Below are positions 6,028-6,898 of a DNA stretch of 6,898 nucleotides, piece after piece. Below the pieces are notes generated by a model. It worked only from the letters and a program-made list of their open reading frames with translations. It had not been told where the DNA came from and did no database searches. Origin of the DNA: REEB95 sp035275845 (GTDB lineage Bacteria; Pseudomonadota; Alphaproteobacteria; ATCC43930; CGMCC-115725); assembly GCA_035275845.1 (NCBI GenBank), contig DATEMD010000137.1:1-6898 (forward strand), given 5' to 3'. Positions within the stretch are counted from its first letter, which is position 1; every line of letters starts with the position of its first letter. Position numbers and translations under genes: made by a program.

Positions 6028-6627
6028 ATGGATGTGGATGAGGAACGGTTTCGTGTTTACCACGCGGCGGTAGCCGGCCGGCCGCCGCGCGCGACGCTGC
6101 TGCGCGCGCTCGCCGCGTTCGAGGCCGATAATCGCGTCGGCTTCGCGATCGATCTCGGCGCGGGCGAGGGCCGCGACACCATCGCCCTGTTGCAACGCGG
6201 CTGGTCGGTGCTGGCGATCGACAGCGACGCAACAGCGCTCGTGCGTCTGCGCGCGCGCCGCGATCGGCCGCCGGGCGCGCGGCTGGTGACGCTGCATCGT
6301 TCGTTCGTCGATGCGATGTGGCCGCCGACCGATCTGGTCAATGCCAGCTTCGCGCTGCCGCTGTGTCCGCCCGAACGCTTCGGCGCGCTATGGGCGCGGC
6401 TGCGCGCGTCGCTGCTGCCGGGTGGCCGTTTCGCGGGTCAGCTTTACGGCGAACGTGATAGCTGGGCCGGACGCCCCGGCTTGACGGTGCACGGCCGCGA
6501 CGCGGCGCGCGCGCTGCTCGCCGGCTGGACAGTCGAAATGTTCGAGGAAGAGGAAACCGACGCGGTCACGCCGCGCGGCGAGGCCAAGCACTGGCACATC
6601 TTCCACGTCGTCGCGCGCACGCCCTAG
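6028..6627 (+). CDS. Class I SAM-dependent methyltransferase
   Basis: A 199-residue Rossmann-fold methyltransferase of the TehB/Methyltransf_25-like type. Motif I, F-A-I-D-L-G-A-G-E-G-R-D at 39-50, is the glycine-rich S-adenosylmethionine loop. Motif II ends in the acidic residue D65 (V-L-A-I-D-S-D), expected to hold the ribose hydroxyls. N-A-S-F-A-L-P-L-C at 105-113 is the motif IV position, and L-L-P-G-G-R-F-A-G-Q-L-Y-G at 129-141 the post-core strand. The end, K-H-W-H-I-F-H-V-V-A-R, is the usual last strand. The acceptor cannot be told; with no added substrate domain, a small-molecule target is more likely than DNA or protein. The frame is open back to 5602, but the ATG at 6028 is chosen because it has GGGAAGG 7 nt upstream, the family fold starts there, and a longer form would run into the opposite-strand exported-protein gene. 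It converges with the lipoprotein gene, 21 bp away. A role in sugar methylation for the nearby glycan is possible but unsupported. Confidence 0.88.
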   Translation: MDVDEERFRVYHAAVAGRPPRATLLRALAAFEADNRVGFAIDLGAGEGRDTIALLQRGWSVLAIDSDATALVRLRARRDRPPGARLVTLHRSFVDAMWPPTDLVNASFALPLCPPERFGALWARLRASLLPGGRFAGQLYGERDSWAGRPGLTVHGRDAARALLAGWTVEMFEEEETDAVTPRGEAKHWHIFHVVARTP

Positions 6628-6648
6628 GTGCGCGCGCGACGCGCGTCG

Positions 6649-6867
6649 TTAGTGCCAGTCGTGGTCGTGATGCCAGCCGCCGCCCCAGCCGCCGTAATAG
6701 CCGAACGAGGCCGACGGGCCGTAGTAATACCCGTACGACGGATACGCCGGATAGCCGCCGTAGCCGCCGTAATAGCCGTAAGACGGCGGCGGTCCGTAAT
6801 AGCAGCCGCTCAGCGCCAGAGCCAACGCGCCGAGGAACAATCCGCGGATGAGCGTCTTCGTCATCAT
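6649..6867 (-). CDS. Small Gly/Tyr-rich lipoprotein with His-rich C-terminus
   Basis: A 72-residue predicted lipoprotein. The signal peptide is M-M-T-K-T-L-I-R-G followed by a hydrophobic core, ending in the lipobox L-S-G-C with the lipidated Cys at 22. Residue 23 is Tyr rather than Asp, which by the enterobacterial rule would favour the outer membrane. The mature 51 residues are low complexity: repeated Y-G-Y-Y, G-G-Y and P-x-Y units with a few Pro, Ser and Trp, ending W-H-H-D-H-D-W-H. Similar Gly/Tyr-rich short lipoproteins are common hypothetical proteins in proteobacteria; I know of no assigned role. The His/Asp tail could bind metal, which is inference. GAGGTG (6873-6878) lies 5 nt before the first ATG and 8 nt before the second (6864), so either could be used. 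The repetitive protein is mirrored in DNA by a 17-bp direct repeat. It is convergent with the methyltransferase gene. Confidence 0.82.
   Translation of the reverse strand: MMTKTLIRGLFLGALALALSGCYYGPPPSYGYYGGYGGYPAYPSYGYYYGPSASFGYYGGWGGGWHHDHDWH
6687..6778. repeat. 17-bp direct repeat inside the lipoprotein gene
   Basis: AGCCGCCGTAATAGCCG occurs at 6687-6703 and again at 6762-6778. Each copy encodes a G-Y-Y-G-G type segment on the minus strand. It reflects the Gly/Tyr-rich protein repeat and could allow in-frame or out-of-frame expansion by recombination or slippage. Confidence 0.7.
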
Positions 6868-6898
6868 GGCGTCACCTCACTCGTAAGGACGTGGCCCG

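Noticed and set aside
6628..6648. GC palindrome (GACGCGCGTC at 6638-6647) as a bidirectional terminator between convergent genes
   Set aside because: There is no loop of proper size and no T-tract on either side. Alternating CG of this kind is frequent in the window.
1..6898. CRISPR array, tRNA/rRNA, insertion sequence, phage or defence genes
   Set aside because: No regularly spaced repeats, no recognisable RNA genes, and no transposase, integrase, nuclease or toxin-antitoxin motifs were found on either strand.

Overview
The window is very GC-rich, almost every third codon position is G or C, and genes are packed tightly. The proteins read like those of an alphaproteobacterium, possibly Rhodospirillales-like. 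That placement is inferred from protein style and base composition; there is no rRNA or other marker to fix it. No tRNA, rRNA, CRISPR array, insertion sequence, integrase or phage gene was seen.

Positions 1-5348 hold a surface-polysaccharide (O-antigen or exopolysaccharide) locus. Four minus-strand genes form a compact probable operon, read from 5348 down to 996. They are a WbpL/WreU-type polyprenol-phosphate sugar-1-phosphate transferase, a WbpV/WreQ-type NAD-dependent sugar-nucleotide reductase/epimerase, an O-antigen ligase/polymerase-family membrane protein, and a family-4 glycosyltransferase. Gaps between them are 10 bp, 7 bp and an 11-bp overlap. Next comes a plus-strand YdcF/ElyC-family (DUF218) membrane protein gene whose stop codon overlaps that of the glycosyltransferase. 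At the left edge is the first 32 codons of a minus-strand gene that looks like a WbpM/CapD-type membrane-bound sugar-nucleotide 4,6-dehydratase.

Taken together, dehydratase, reductase and initiating transferase are the known set for making a 2-acetamido-2,6-dideoxyhexose such as QuiNAc or FucNAc and loading it onto undecaprenyl phosphate. The glycosyltransferase would extend that lipid-linked sugar, and the ligase-family protein would polymerise the glycan or transfer it to its acceptor. Flippase, chain-length regulator and the remaining transferases are not in this window.

Positions 5349-6898 hold small accessory genes. There is a short exported protein of unknown function (minus), a 282-bp divergent intergenic region with inverted repeats, a class I SAM-dependent methyltransferase (plus), and a tiny Gly/Tyr-rich lipoprotein with a His-rich tail (minus). 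These four features show no clear functional tie to the polysaccharide genes.

I did not find a convincing new biological system. The most useful points are the reconstructed initiation pathway, the opposite-strand YdcF gene inside it, and two small uncharacterised envelope proteins.
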